Origin: Nonomuraea ceibae
GTDB lineage: Bacteria > Actinomycetota > Actinomycetes > Streptosporangiales > Streptosporangiaceae
Direction: 5' to 3'
Length of the DNA: 64,000 nt
Assembly (NCBI RefSeq): GCF_019396325.1
Contig: NZ_JAHKRO010000019.1
Coordinates: 44,162-108,161 of the forward strand
The translations under genes were made by a program, and so were the position numbers. Under the pieces are notes generated by a model that was given only the letters and a program-made list of their open reading frames with translations, searched no databases and was not told the DNA's origin. Shown piece by piece: positions 56,713 through 64,000 of this stretch (position 1 is its first letter; every line of letters starts with the position of its first letter).

Positions 56713-57888
56713 CTAACCGGGCGTCGCGTCTGGGACGAGGGCGCCGTAGCGGCGTCTGGCGAGGGCGGCCACGACGGTGAGGGGCAGCGCCGCCGCCGCG
56801 GCGAGCCCGAACAGCAGCCCGTAGCGGCCGTCCCCGGCCAGCGGCCCGGCCGCCCACGAGGAGGCGGCGCTGCCGACGAACAGCGCCGAGGCGAAGAACG
56901 CCACGGCGGTGCCCCTGGCGTGCGGCACCACGGAGGTGACCCACGTCTGCAGCGACGAGTGCATGAACGACCAGCCGCCGCCGAGCAGCAGCGCGGTGAC
57001 CGTGACGGCGGCCACGCTCACCCCGGCGGCGACGACGGCGTACCCGGCGCACATCTGCGCGCCGCCCGCCGCGATGAGCCACCACGCGGGCCACCCACGC
57101 GACAGCCGCATGACCAGCCGGCTGAACAGCCACACGCCGAGCCCGTAGGCGGCGGCGCAGAGCCCGGCCACGGTGGTGGAGACGCCGTCGTGCTGCAGGG
57201 CGGTGGCCAGGAACGCCATCGTGCCGATGAGCACGGCCCCCTCCACGAACGCCAGCGCGAACACCAGCAGCGCCCACGGGCTGCGCAGGACCGCGCCGAC
57301 GTGCCCGCCGCGCCCGGGACCGGCGGCGCTCCTGGGCAGCTCCGGCAGGGCGCGCAGCGCGACGGCGCAGGCCAGCGCGCACGCGGCCGGGACGGTGAAC
57401 ACCAGCCGCCAGCCCGCCAGGTCGCCGAGCAGCCCGCCGAAGCCGGTGGCCAGCGCGGTGCCCAGCGCCATCACGCCCATCAGGTCCGACAGGGCGCGCT
57501 GGCGGCCGGACGGCTGGACGGTGTCGCCGACGTAGGCGAGCGAGGCGGGCACGATCGCGCCGAAGCAGGCGCCCGCGGCGACCCGGGACAGGACGAGCGC
57601 GCCGAGCACCGGCATGAACGCGGAGACCAGGCCCGTCACGGCCGCGCCGAGCAGCGCGATCCGCATGACGCGCACCCGCCCGAACCGGTCGGACAGCACG
57701 CCCCACAGCGGCTGCACCAGCCCGTAGGCGAGGTAGTAGCCGCTGGCCACGGCGACGGCGGCGGCCAGCGGGACGCCGAGGTCGACGGCGATGAGCACGA
57801 GCATGGGCGTCACGGCGAAGCGGTCGAAGCAGCTGACGAACGAGGCCGCGGCGAGGGAGGACGGGGGCCTGTCGGGAGTGGCGGACAT
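56713..57888 (-). CDS. MFS transporter
   Basis: 391 residues, 12 helices. LVQPLWGVLSDRFGRVRVMR near 54-74 is motif A; VAAGACFGAIVPASLAYVGD near 108 and RAALSDLMGVMALGTALATG near 135 follow. Drug or metabolite efflux (DHA1-like), substrate unreadable. ATG at 57888, RBS AAAGGGG. Divergent from the EamA gene; a dyad CCGAT-N10-ATCGG (57901-57920) lies in its promoter. Confidence 0.87.
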   Translation of the reverse strand: MSATPDRPPSSLAAASFVSCFDRFAVTPMLVLIAVDLGVPLAAAVAVASGYYLAYGLVQPLWGVLSDRFGRVRVMRIALLGAAVTGLVSAFMPVLGALVLSRVAAGACFGAIVPASLAYVGDTVQPSGRQRALSDLMGVMALGTALATGFGGLLGDLAGWRLVFTVPAACALACAVALRALPELPRSAAGPGRGGHVGAVLRSPWALLVFALAFVEGAVLIGTMAFLATALQHDGVSTTVAGLCAAAYGLGVWLFSRLVMRLSRGWPAWWLIAAGGAQMCAGYAVVAAGVSVAAVTVTALLLGGGWSFMHSSLQTWVTSVVPHARGTAVAFFASALFVGSAASSWAAGPLAGDGRYGLLFGLAAAAALPLTVVAALARRRYGALVPDATPG

Positions 57889-57998
57889 GGGTCCCCTTTA
57901 CCGATTCATGGGGTTATCGGGCAGTCATATCACCTCGGCTGCGGCGACGCCGGAGGCGGTGGGTAGGCTGCGAGGGCCTTTTCGCTGTGAGGAGATCC

Positions 57999-58913
57999 GT
58001 GACCGCCTTCGCCTACGACGACCCGCTCGACCGCGGCGGCCGCCTGCCCCGGGCCGGCAGCCTGCTGCGCGGCGCCGCCGATTCCATTCCGCCGTCCGGG
58101 CTGGTGCTGCTGGGGATCTTCTCCGTGCAGCTCGGGGCGGGGTTCGCCAAGGAGCTGTTCGCGGCGCTCCCGCCGAGCGCGGTGGTGTTCCTGCGGATCG
58201 CTGCCGGGGCGCTGATCATGGGGGCGGTGGCCCGGCCCCGGCTGCGCGGGCTGGCGTGGCGCGACTGGGCTGTGGGCCTGGCGTTCGGCGTGACGCTCGC
58301 GGTGATGAACCTGACGTTCTACGAGGCGCTGGCGCGGCTGCCCATGGGCGTCGCGGTGGCGATCGAGTTCCTGGGGCCGCTGGGCGTCGCCGTGGCGGCC
58401 TCGCGGCGGCGGCTCGACCTGCTGTGGGTCGGCCTGGCCGCGGCCGGGGTGGTGCTGCTGGCGCCGTGGGGGCAGTCGGCCGGGGTGAGCTGGGCCGGCA
58501 TCGGCTTCGCGCTGGTGGCGGGCGCCTGCTGGGCGGCCTACATCCTGCTGTCGGCGGCGGCCGGCGGCCGTTTCCCCGGCACCACCGGGCTGTCGTTCGC
58601 GATGATCGTGTCGGCCGTGGTGATCGCGCCGGTGGGCGTCACGACGGGCGGCGCCGACCTGCTCCAGCCGGAGCTGGTGCTCATCGGGCTGGGCGTGGGG
58701 CTGCTGTCGTCGGTGATCCCCTACTCGCTGGAGCTCAAGGCGCTGCGCCGGATGCCCAAGCACGTGTTCGGCATCCTGATGAGCGTCGAGCCCGCGGCTG
58801 CGGCGCTGATCGGCGTGCTGCTGCTGGGCGAGATCCTGAACGTGCAGCAGTGGGCGGCGGTGCTGTGCATCGTGGCGGCCAGCTTCGGCTCGACGCGGGC
58901 GGGCCGGGGCTAG
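57999..58913 (+). CDS. EamA/RhtA-type amino-acid or metabolite exporter (DMT)
   Basis: 304 residues, ten helices with two EamA repeats. LGIFSVQLGAGFAKELF near 41, MNLTFYEALARLPMGVAVAIEFLGPL (near 104-129, two blocks) and YSLELKALRRMPKHVFGILMSVEPA (near 247) match the RhtA branch (threonine/homoserine exporters). GTG at 57999 is four bases after GAGGAG, better than the GTG at 57987. A TAGGCT hexamer at 57964 is a possible -10. Confidence 0.9.
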   Translation: MTAFAYDDPLDRGGRLPRAGSLLRGAADSIPPSGLVLLGIFSVQLGAGFAKELFAALPPSAVVFLRIAAGALIMGAVARPRLRGLAWRDWAVGLAFGVTLAVMNLTFYEALARLPMGVAVAIEFLGPLGVAVAASRRRLDLLWVGLAAAGVVLLAPWGQSAGVSWAGIGFALVAGACWAAYILLSAAAGGRFPGTTGLSFAMIVSAVVIAPVGVTTGGADLLQPELVLIGLGVGLLSSVIPYSLELKALRRMPKHVFGILMSVEPAAAALIGVLLLGEILNVQQWAAVLCIVAASFGSTRAGRG

Positions 58914-58951
58914 GGCGGGCCGGGGCTGGGATTGCCGGGGCCAGGGCGGGC

Positions 58952-59623
58952 TCAGGCGTTGCTGGCCCAGATGCCGCGCACGTGCTGGATGTGCTCCGAC
59001 ATGATCAGACGGACGGCCTCCACGTCGCCGCCCTTGAGCGCATCGAGCAGCTCAACGTGCTCGCGGGCGGAGTCGGCCAGCGTGCCGCGCTGGGAGAGCT
59101 GCGACAGGCCGTACAGGCGGGCCCGGGTGCGCAGGTCCCTGACGACCTCGACCAGGTGCGCGTTGCCCGACAGCGCGAGCAGCTCCAGGTGGAAGCGCAG
59201 GTCGGCGTCGACGTAGGCGAGCAGGTCGCCCTGCTCGGCGGCGGCGACGATCTCCTCGGCGACCGGGCGCAGCCGCTCGAAGTCGGCGGCGCGCCCGGTG
59301 TCGGCCAGCCGCGCCACGGTCGGCACCTCGATGAGCCTGCGGATCTCGGTCAGCTCGTCCAGGTCGCGCTCGGACAGCTCGGTGACGCGGAAGCCCTTGT
59401 TGCGCACCGCCTCGACCAGGCCCTCCTTGGCCAGGTCGAGCATGGCCTCGCGGACGGGCGTGGCCGACACGCCGAACTGCGCGGCCAGCACCGGCGCCGA
59501 GTAGACCACGCCGGGGCGCATCTCCCCCGTGATCAGCGCGGCCCGCAGCGCGTGCGCCACCTGCTCGCGCAGGCTCTGCCGCTCGCCCACCATCGGCAGG
59601 TCGAGCCGGTCCTCGGCAGCCAT
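58952..59623 (-). CDS. GntR family regulator (FCD domain)
   Basis: 223 residues. N-terminal winged helix (LREQVAHALRAALITGEMRPG, FGVSATPVREAMLDLAKEGLVE) and C-terminal all-helical FCD domain with metal-binding histidines (RFHLELLALSGN near 142; SAREHVELLDAL near 183; MSEHIQHV near 209). Last gene in a six-gene minus-strand unit for hydroxyproline-type catabolism, 15 bases after the cyclodeaminase-like gene; likely repressor of the unit. Confidence 0.92.
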   Translation of the reverse strand: MAAEDRLDLPMVGERQSLREQVAHALRAALITGEMRPGVVYSAPVLAAQFGVSATPVREAMLDLAKEGLVEAVRNKGFRVTELSERDLDELTEIRRLIEVPTVARLADTGRAADFERLRPVAEEIVAAAEQGDLLAYVDADLRFHLELLALSGNAHLVEVVRDLRTRARLYGLSQLSQRGTLADSAREHVELLDALKGGDVEAVRLIMSEHIQHVRGIWASNA

Positions 59624-59638
59624 CCGCCCATCCCTTCC

Positions 59639-60649
59639 CTAGGTCCTCCGGGACCGGGTCCGCTGAAACCACGCCTCGTACGCGGCGGCCGCGACGACCA
59701 GGTCCTGCCACGCCATGCCGGTGCCCTTGAACACGCGGGGCCCGTCGCCCGGGACGACCCGGCCCGCGACCAGCTCAGCGAGGTTTCCGGCGAGATGATG
59801 AGTGGTGATCGTACCGTGGCGGATGGGGATGACCACATCCCCCGCTTCGGCCAGCGCCGCGGATCTCGCCTCGACGACCACGCACGACCGGGCGATCAGC
59901 TCGCCGTCGAGCTCCCGGGCATCCTGCTCGTGCGACCCGATGGCGACCACCGTGGCCCGATCGCGCACCAGCGCGCCGTCGAACAGCGGCTGCCTGGCGG
60001 TGGTGCAGCAGACGACGAGGTCCGCCCGCGCCACGGCCGCGCCGACCCTCTCACCGGCCCTCTCACCGGCCCGCTCACCGGCCTGATCACCGGCCTGGTC
60101 ACCCGGGCCGGTCAGCGCCTCGGCCTCCAGGCCCAGCTCGCGGCAGCGGGCGGCGAACGCCCCGGCCCGGCCGGGGTCGCGGCCCACGACCGTGACCCGC
60201 CGGACGGGCCTGACCTCGGCGAGCGCCTCGACGTGGCCCCACGCCTGCGGGCCCGTGCCGAACACGAGCAGGTCGCCGGCGTCCGGCTCGGCCAGGTGGC
60301 GGACGGCCAGCGCGGAGACGGCGGGCGTGCGCAGCGAGGTGAGCGCGATCCCGTCCATCGTGGCGAGCGGCGCCAGCGTGCGGCCGTCGAACAGCAGGTA
60401 CGTGCCCTGGATGCGGGGCAGCCCGAGCGCGGCGTTGCCGGGCGCCACGGTGGCGGCCTTGACCCCGGCGTACCGCCCGGCCGCCGCGGGCATCAGCAGG
60501 AGCTGACCGGCGGGCAGATCGACGACGGGCCGCTGCGGCGTCGCCTCCGGGTCCAGCCCGCCGAGCAGCGCCTCCTCCAGGAGCCGCACGGCGCTGGCCA
60601 CGGGCACCAGCCGCCGCACGGTGTCGGCGTCGAGATGGGGAAGGGTCAT
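59639..60649 (-). CDS. Ornithine cyclodeaminase-family protein (likely pyrroline-2-carboxylate reductase)
   Basis: 336 residues of the OCD/mu-crystallin family, NAD(P)-binding. LLLMPAAAGRYAGVKAATV near 58-76, GIALTSLRTPAVSALAVRHL near 105 and the Rossmann motif LVFGTGPQAWGHVEAL near 135. In hydroxyproline operons members reduce delta1-pyrroline-2-carboxylate to proline. An insertion GDQAGDQAGERAGERAGERV near 187 is coded by five 12-base repeats, unusual in the family. Start overlaps the racemase stop (ATGA). Confidence 0.88.
   Translation of the reverse strand: MTLPHLDADTVRRLVPVASAVRLLEEALLGGLDPEATPQRPVVDLPAGQLLLMPAAAGRYAGVKAATVAPGNAALGLPRIQGTYLLFDGRTLAPLATMDGIALTSLRTPAVSALAVRHLAEPDAGDLLVFGTGPQAWGHVEALAEVRPVRRVTVVGRDPGRAGAFAARCRELGLEAEALTGPGDQAGDQAGERAGERAGERVGAAVARADLVVCCTTARQPLFDGALVRDRATVVAIGSHEQDARELDGELIARSCVVVEARSAALAEAGDVVIPIRHGTITTHHLAGNLAELVAGRVVPGDGPRVFKGTGMAWQDLVVAAAAYEAWFQRTRSRRT
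60050..60109 (-). repeat. Five 12-base tandem repeats inside the OCD-family gene
   Basis: Units such as CTCACCGGCCCT follow each other at 12-base steps and add an acidic-basic AGDQ/AGER linker of 20 residues without shifting frame. Confidence 0.85.
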
Positions 60650-61623
60650 CGCAGCGTGAACCCCGTGCCGATGGGGTCGTCCTGGTCGAGCTCGAAGGTG
60701 TGCCTGCCGGTGCGGTAGGCCATGCCCTCGATCTCGGGCACCACCCCGGCGGGCGTCTCGGCGGCCACCCGGGCGCGGAACACGCTGCCGACGACGCTCT
60801 CGTGCACGAGCGTGCCGCGGTGGCCGTCCTCGTGCAGCAGGGCGAGCCGGGCGGCGGTGCCGGACCCGCACGGCGAGCGGTCCACCTCGCCGTCGGCGAA
60901 CACGGTGACGTTGCGCTGGCGGCCGGGGCCGAGGTCGTCGTAGAAGATCACGCCGTAGACGCCGGACAGCCGGTCGTCGCCGGGGTGCCGGGTGGCCGGG
61001 TGCCCCTCCAGTCCGGCCTTGATCCGGCGGCCCCAGGCGATGAGCTCGCCCACGTGGCGCGGCTCGACGGACAGGCCGACGGCCTTGGCGGGCACCGAGG
61101 CGTAGATGGCGCCGCCGTAGGACAGGTCGGTCTCGATCCCGGCGGCCGGGACGCCGCGCGCGATCACGTACGAGGGGACGCTGACGAAGGTGACGGCGGT
61201 GACGCGGCCGGCCTCGCGGCGGACGCGGGCGGTGACGCGGCCGGAGGGCACGTCCACGACGACGTCGGTCTCGCCGTCGGGGTCGCTCTCGACCAGGCCC
61301 TCGCGGACGGCGTGCACGCCGAGCGCGATGGTGCCGTGGCCGCAGGCGGTGGAGTAGCCGTCCTTGTGCCAGAACAGGACGCCGAGGTGGGCGCCGGGGT
61401 CGTCGGGCGGGACGAGGAAGCAGCCGTACATGTCGGCGTGGCCGCGCGGCTCGTGGCAGAGCAGCCGCCGCACGTGGTCGGCGGCGGCGGGGGCGTTGGC
61501 GCGGCGTTCGAGCACGGTGGCGCCGGGGATGGCGGGGACGCCGCCGGTGACGATCCGGAACGGCTCGCCGCCGGTGTGGTAGTCGACGGTGCTGATCAGG
61601 GACGTGCTCGCAGGCGAGGTCAC
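60646..61623 (-). CDS. Proline racemase-family enzyme (copy 1)
   Basis: 325 residues. Both catalytic cysteines are there: STACGHGTIALG near 91 and DRSPCGSGTAARLALLH near 242. Starts STVDYHTGGEPFRIVTGG. Having cysteine at both sites suggests epimerase/racemase rather than 3-hydroxyproline dehydratase, which uses threonine at the second. GTG at 61623 overlaps the stop of copy 2 (GTGA). Confidence 0.92.
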   Translation of the reverse strand: MTSPASTSLISTVDYHTGGEPFRIVTGGVPAIPGATVLERRANAPAAADHVRRLLCHEPRGHADMYGCFLVPPDDPGAHLGVLFWHKDGYSTACGHGTIALGVHAVREGLVESDPDGETDVVVDVPSGRVTARVRREAGRVTAVTFVSVPSYVIARGVPAAGIETDLSYGGAIYASVPAKAVGLSVEPRHVGELIAWGRRIKAGLEGHPATRHPGDDRLSGVYGVIFYDDLGPGRQRNVTVFADGEVDRSPCGSGTAARLALLHEDGHRGTLVHESVVGSVFRARVAAETPAGVVPEIEGMAYRTGRHTFELDQDDPIGTGFTLR

Positions 61624-62621
61624 AGCTCGAACCCTTCGGGGAACGGGTCGCGCGGGTCGAGGAAGTACTGGGCGGTGCCGGTCACCCAGGCGCGGCCGGT
61701 GATCGACGGGAAGACGGCGGGCCTGCCGCCGACGACGCCGTCCTCCAGCAGGCGGCCGATGAACCGGGTGCCGATGAACGACTCGTTGACGAAGTCGCGG
61801 CCCAGCGGCAGCTCGCCCCGGGCGTGCAGCTGGGCCATGCGGGCGCTGGTGCCGGTGCCGCACGGCGAGCGGTCGAACCAGCCGGGGTGGATGGCCATCG
61901 CGTGCCGCGAGTGGTGGGCGTCGGAGCCGGGCGCGGCGAAGTAGACGTGGTGGCAGCCGCGGATGCGCTCGTCCTCGGGGTGCACGGGCTCGTCGGCGGC
62001 GTTGACGGCCGCCATCGTGGCCAGCCCGGCGGCGAGGATGTCGTTCTTGGCCTTGCGGTCGAACGGCAGCCCGTACGCGTCGAGGTCGACGATGGCGTAG
62101 AAGTTGCCGCCGTAGGCGAGGTCGTAGCGGATCTCCCCGTAGCCGGGCACGGTGACGGTGGCGTCGAGCCGGTCGGCGTAGGAGGGGACGTTCCTGAGCG
62201 TCACGGACGTCGCCATGCCGTCGCGGACGGCCACGTCCACGACGACGAGCCCGGCGGGCACCTCCAGGCGGACGGTGGTGACGGGCTCGACGACCTCGAC
62301 CATGCCGGTCTCCACCAGCACGGTCGCCACGCCGATCGTGCCGTGGCCGCACATCGGCAGCAGCCCGGACACCTCGATGAACAGCACGCCCCAGTCGGCG
62401 TCTGGCCGGGTGGGCGGCTGCAGGATGGCGCCGCTCATGGCGGCGTGGCCACGCGGCTCGTTCATCAGCAGCTTGCGGATGTGGTCGAGGTGGTCGCGGA
62501 AGTAGACCCGCCGCTCGGCCATGCTCGCGCCGGGGATGACGCCGACGCCGCCGGTGACGACCCTGGTGGGCATGCCCTCGGTGTGCGAGTCCACGGCGTG
62601 GAACACGCGTTTGGTCCTCAT
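61620..62621 (-). CDS. Proline racemase-family enzyme (copy 2), 4-hydroxyproline 2-epimerase-like
   Basis: 333 residues. Cysteines in LPMCGHGTIGVA near 89 and DRSPCGTGTSARMAQLH near 251; VDSHTEGMPTRVV at 10-22 and AVNAADEPVHPEDERIRG near 210 fit hydroxyproline epimerases. Only about 35-40% similar to copy 1 by eye, so the two probably act on different isomers or substrates. Overlaps the DapA-like gene stop by four bases. Confidence 0.92.
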   Translation of the reverse strand: MRTKRVFHAVDSHTEGMPTRVVTGGVGVIPGASMAERRVYFRDHLDHIRKLLMNEPRGHAAMSGAILQPPTRPDADWGVLFIEVSGLLPMCGHGTIGVATVLVETGMVEVVEPVTTVRLEVPAGLVVVDVAVRDGMATSVTLRNVPSYADRLDATVTVPGYGEIRYDLAYGGNFYAIVDLDAYGLPFDRKAKNDILAAGLATMAAVNAADEPVHPEDERIRGCHHVYFAAPGSDAHHSRHAMAIHPGWFDRSPCGTGTSARMAQLHARGELPLGRDFVNESFIGTRFIGRLLEDGVVGGRPAVFPSITGRAWVTGTAQYFLDPRDPFPEGFEL

Positions 62622-63511
62622 CGCAGTCCTTCCGCGAGTGCCTTCTCGGTGGCGGCGCGCACGGCGGCGGCCTGCTCGTCCGTCAGCGGCCGCCGGGGCG
62701 GGCGGCAGGGGCCTCCCGGACGGCCCGCCAGGTCCATCGACAGCTTGATGGCCTGGACGAACTCCGTCTTGGAGTCCCAGCGCAGCAGCGAGTGGAGCTT
62801 ACGGTAGAGCGGCAGGGCCGTGCCGAGGTCTCCGGCGACGGCCGCCCTGTAGAGGGCGGCGCCGGCGGCGGGCAGCGCGTTCGGGTAGCCCGCGATCCAG
62901 CCGGTCGCGCCGGCCAGGGCCAGCTCCAGCAGCACGTCGTCGGAGCCGATCAGCACGTCCAGGCCGGGGGCCAGCTCGGCGATCTCGTAGGCGCGGCGCG
63001 GGTCGCCGGTGAACTCCTTGACGGCCACGATCAGGCCCTCGTCGAACAGCCGGGCCAGCAGCGCGGGCGTCAGGTCGACCTTGGTGTCGTAGGGGTTGTT
63101 GTAGGCCACCACGGGCACCCCGGCGGCGGCGACCTCGCGGTAGTGCTCGGCGACCGCGGCCTCGTCGGCGCGGTAGGCGTTCGGGGGCAGCAGCAGCACC
63201 GACCCGCAGCCCTCCTCGGCGGCCTGCTCGGCCCAGCGCCGCGACTCGCCCGAGCCATACGCGCCGACGCCCGCCATCACGTTGCGCCCGCCCACGGCCT
63301 CGACGGCGGTGCGCACGACGCGGGCCCGCTCGTCGGCGGTGAGCGTCTGGTACTCGCCGAGCGACCCGTTGGGCACGACGCCGTCGCAGCCCTGGTCCAC
63401 CAGCCAGCGGCAGTGCTCGGCGTAGGCGTCGAAGTCGACGGTCAGGTCCGCGCGCAGGGGGAGCGCGGTGGCGACCATGATGCCGTGCCAGGCCTTGCTG
63501 CGATCGGTCAT
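62618..63511 (-). CDS. DapA-family lyase/deaminase
   Basis: 297-residue TIM barrel of the dihydrodipicolinate synthase family. NGSLGEYQTLTADE near 48, the Tyr in VPVVAYNNPYDTK near 133 and the Schiff-base lysine in VAVKEFTGDPRRA near 163. In hydroxyproline pathways this family deaminates pyrroline-4-hydroxy-2-carboxylate to alpha-ketoglutarate semialdehyde, the best guess here. ATG at 63511 overlaps the upstream oxidoreductase stop. Confidence 0.9.
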   Translation of the reverse strand: MTDRSKAWHGIMVATALPLRADLTVDFDAYAEHCRWLVDQGCDGVVPNGSLGEYQTLTADERARVVRTAVEAVGGRNVMAGVGAYGSGESRRWAEQAAEEGCGSVLLLPPNAYRADEAAVAEHYREVAAAGVPVVAYNNPYDTKVDLTPALLARLFDEGLIVAVKEFTGDPRRAYEIAELAPGLDVLIGSDDVLLELALAGATGWIAGYPNALPAAGAALYRAAVAGDLGTALPLYRKLHSLLRWDSKTEFVQAIKLSMDLAGRPGGPCRPPRRPLTDEQAAAVRAATEKALAEGLR

Positions 63512-64000
63512 GGATGTCCTCCCGTGGGGGGTTCGGCGGCTTCGGCGAGTGCTGCGAGGGTGATCGGCTGGGCGACGGGGCGGCGCGGCGGCGCGGGCCG
63601 CTCGCCGGTGAGGCAGGCGACGGGGTAGCCGCAGATGCGGCCCTGGCACCAGCCCATGCCGGGCCTGGCCAGCAGCTTGACCGAGCGCGCGTCGGTGGCG
63701 CCCAGGCCCTGCGCCTCGCGCAGGCGGGCCAGCGGCACCTCCTCGCACCGGCACACGAGCGTGTCGTCGCGCAGCCAGCCCTGCCAGCCGTCCTTCACGG
63801 GGTAGGCCGCCAGCAGCGCGCGGGCGAAGGCGCGCAGGCTGTCGCGCCGCCGGACGAGCTTGACGGGCAGTGCCCTGCCGGCGGCGGCGAGCCCGGCGAG
63901 GCGGCCTTCGAGCTCGGCCAGCCGCCAGCCGCCGACGCCGGTGGGCTCCCCGGCGGCCCACACGCCGGGGACGCCGGTGGCCTGGCGGGCGTCGACGGGG
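63508..64000 (-). CDS. FAD-dependent oxidoreductase with BFD-like [2Fe-2S] domain (5' end outside window)
   Basis: Only the C-terminal ~160 residues are inside. GVPGVWAAGEPTGVGG at the left-hand part is the FAD-binding end of a NAD(P)/FAD oxidoreductase, followed by a bacterioferritin-associated-ferredoxin-like domain with CRCEEVPL and GMGWCQGRICG cysteines. This matches the alpha subunit of opine/hydroxyproline dehydrogenases (HcnB/SoxA-like), which oxidise cis-4-hydroxy-D-proline. Overlaps the DapA-like start by four bases. Probably preceded by further subunits beyond the edge. Confidence 0.88.
   Translation of the reverse strand, partial: PVDARQATGVPGVWAAGEPTGVGGWRLAELEGRLAGLAAAGRALPVKLVRRRDSLRAFARALLAAYPVKDGWQGWLRDDTLVCRCEEVPLARLREAQGLGATDARSVKLLARPGMGWCQGRICGYPVACLTGERPAPPRRPVAQPITLAALAEAAEPPTGGHP

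Noticed and set aside
57791..60718. 975-codon plus-strand frame over the EamA, GntR and OCD genes
   Set aside because: Crosses both strands of well-supported genes in another frame, low-complexity composition.

Overview
The window is about 72% GC throughout, with codon use, frequent GTG starts, leaderless-type promoters and gene families typical of a filamentous actinomycete. DUF574-type methyltransferase, acVLRF1, SufR-led suf genes, ROK and LacI sugar regulators and many secreted glycosidases point to the Streptosporangiales, perhaps a Nonomuraea-like genus (inference; no 16S rRNA is present). I found no tRNA, rRNA, CRISPR array, prophage or insertion sequence. It reads as ordinary chromosome with mostly short operons.

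Layout. 1-5284: a DHA2 drug exporter (cut by the edge) divergent from its TetR regulator, a YCII protein, and an unusual ADP-heptose pair (HldE plus a family 9 glycosyltransferase). 5305-11134: cold-shock protein, ROK regulator and divergent xylB/xylA for xylose, then a secreted CAP protein. 11135-17468: CPBP membrane protease, DUF574 methyltransferase, LacI regulator, an OmpA-type lipoprotein with duplicated flanking domains, and two related secreted proteins. 17545-29389: acyl-CoA synthetase, POT peptide transporter, UPF0126 channel-like protein, the MocR/YczE divergent pair, GH15 glycosidase, LD-carboxypeptidase and an ABC exporter. 29717-32690: enoyl-CoA hydratase, small HTH protein and ABC-F ATPase, the last preceded by what looks like a leader-peptide translational attenuator. 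32804-37628: LacI with two matching operators, TetR/NmrA-type pair with double operator, acVLRF1 and a degenerate EAL-CBS protein. 37681-43351: a Tat-type PLP lipoprotein, a GH43-GH27 polysaccharide operon and a carbonic anhydrase. 43406-47091: hisE-hisG and a DEAD-box helicase with an RGG-rich tail. 47177-53633: a complete overlapping suf operon (sufR-B-D-ferredoxin-C-S-U-DUF59). 53630-58913: Bcr/CflA exporter, ABC-2 exporter pair, an MFS protein and an EamA exporter. 58952-64000: a hydroxyproline-type catabolic operon (FAD oxidoreductase, DapA-like enzyme, two proline racemase-family enzymes, ornithine cyclodeaminase-family enzyme, GntR regulator), cut by the right edge.

How it works together. 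ROK-xylB-xylA take up the first steps of xylose use; the GH43-GH27 enzymes release arabinose or galactose residues outside the cell under a LacI-type operator. The suf operon builds Fe-S clusters and carries both a SufR-type operator and a DtxR/IdeR-like iron box. The right-hand operon would epimerise, oxidise and deaminate hydroxyproline. The most interesting regulatory signals are the ABC-F attenuator, the alternative hairpins over the helicase ribosome-binding site, and the paired operators around lacI and tetR. Functions are assigned by reading motifs in the translated sequence; no database search was possible.
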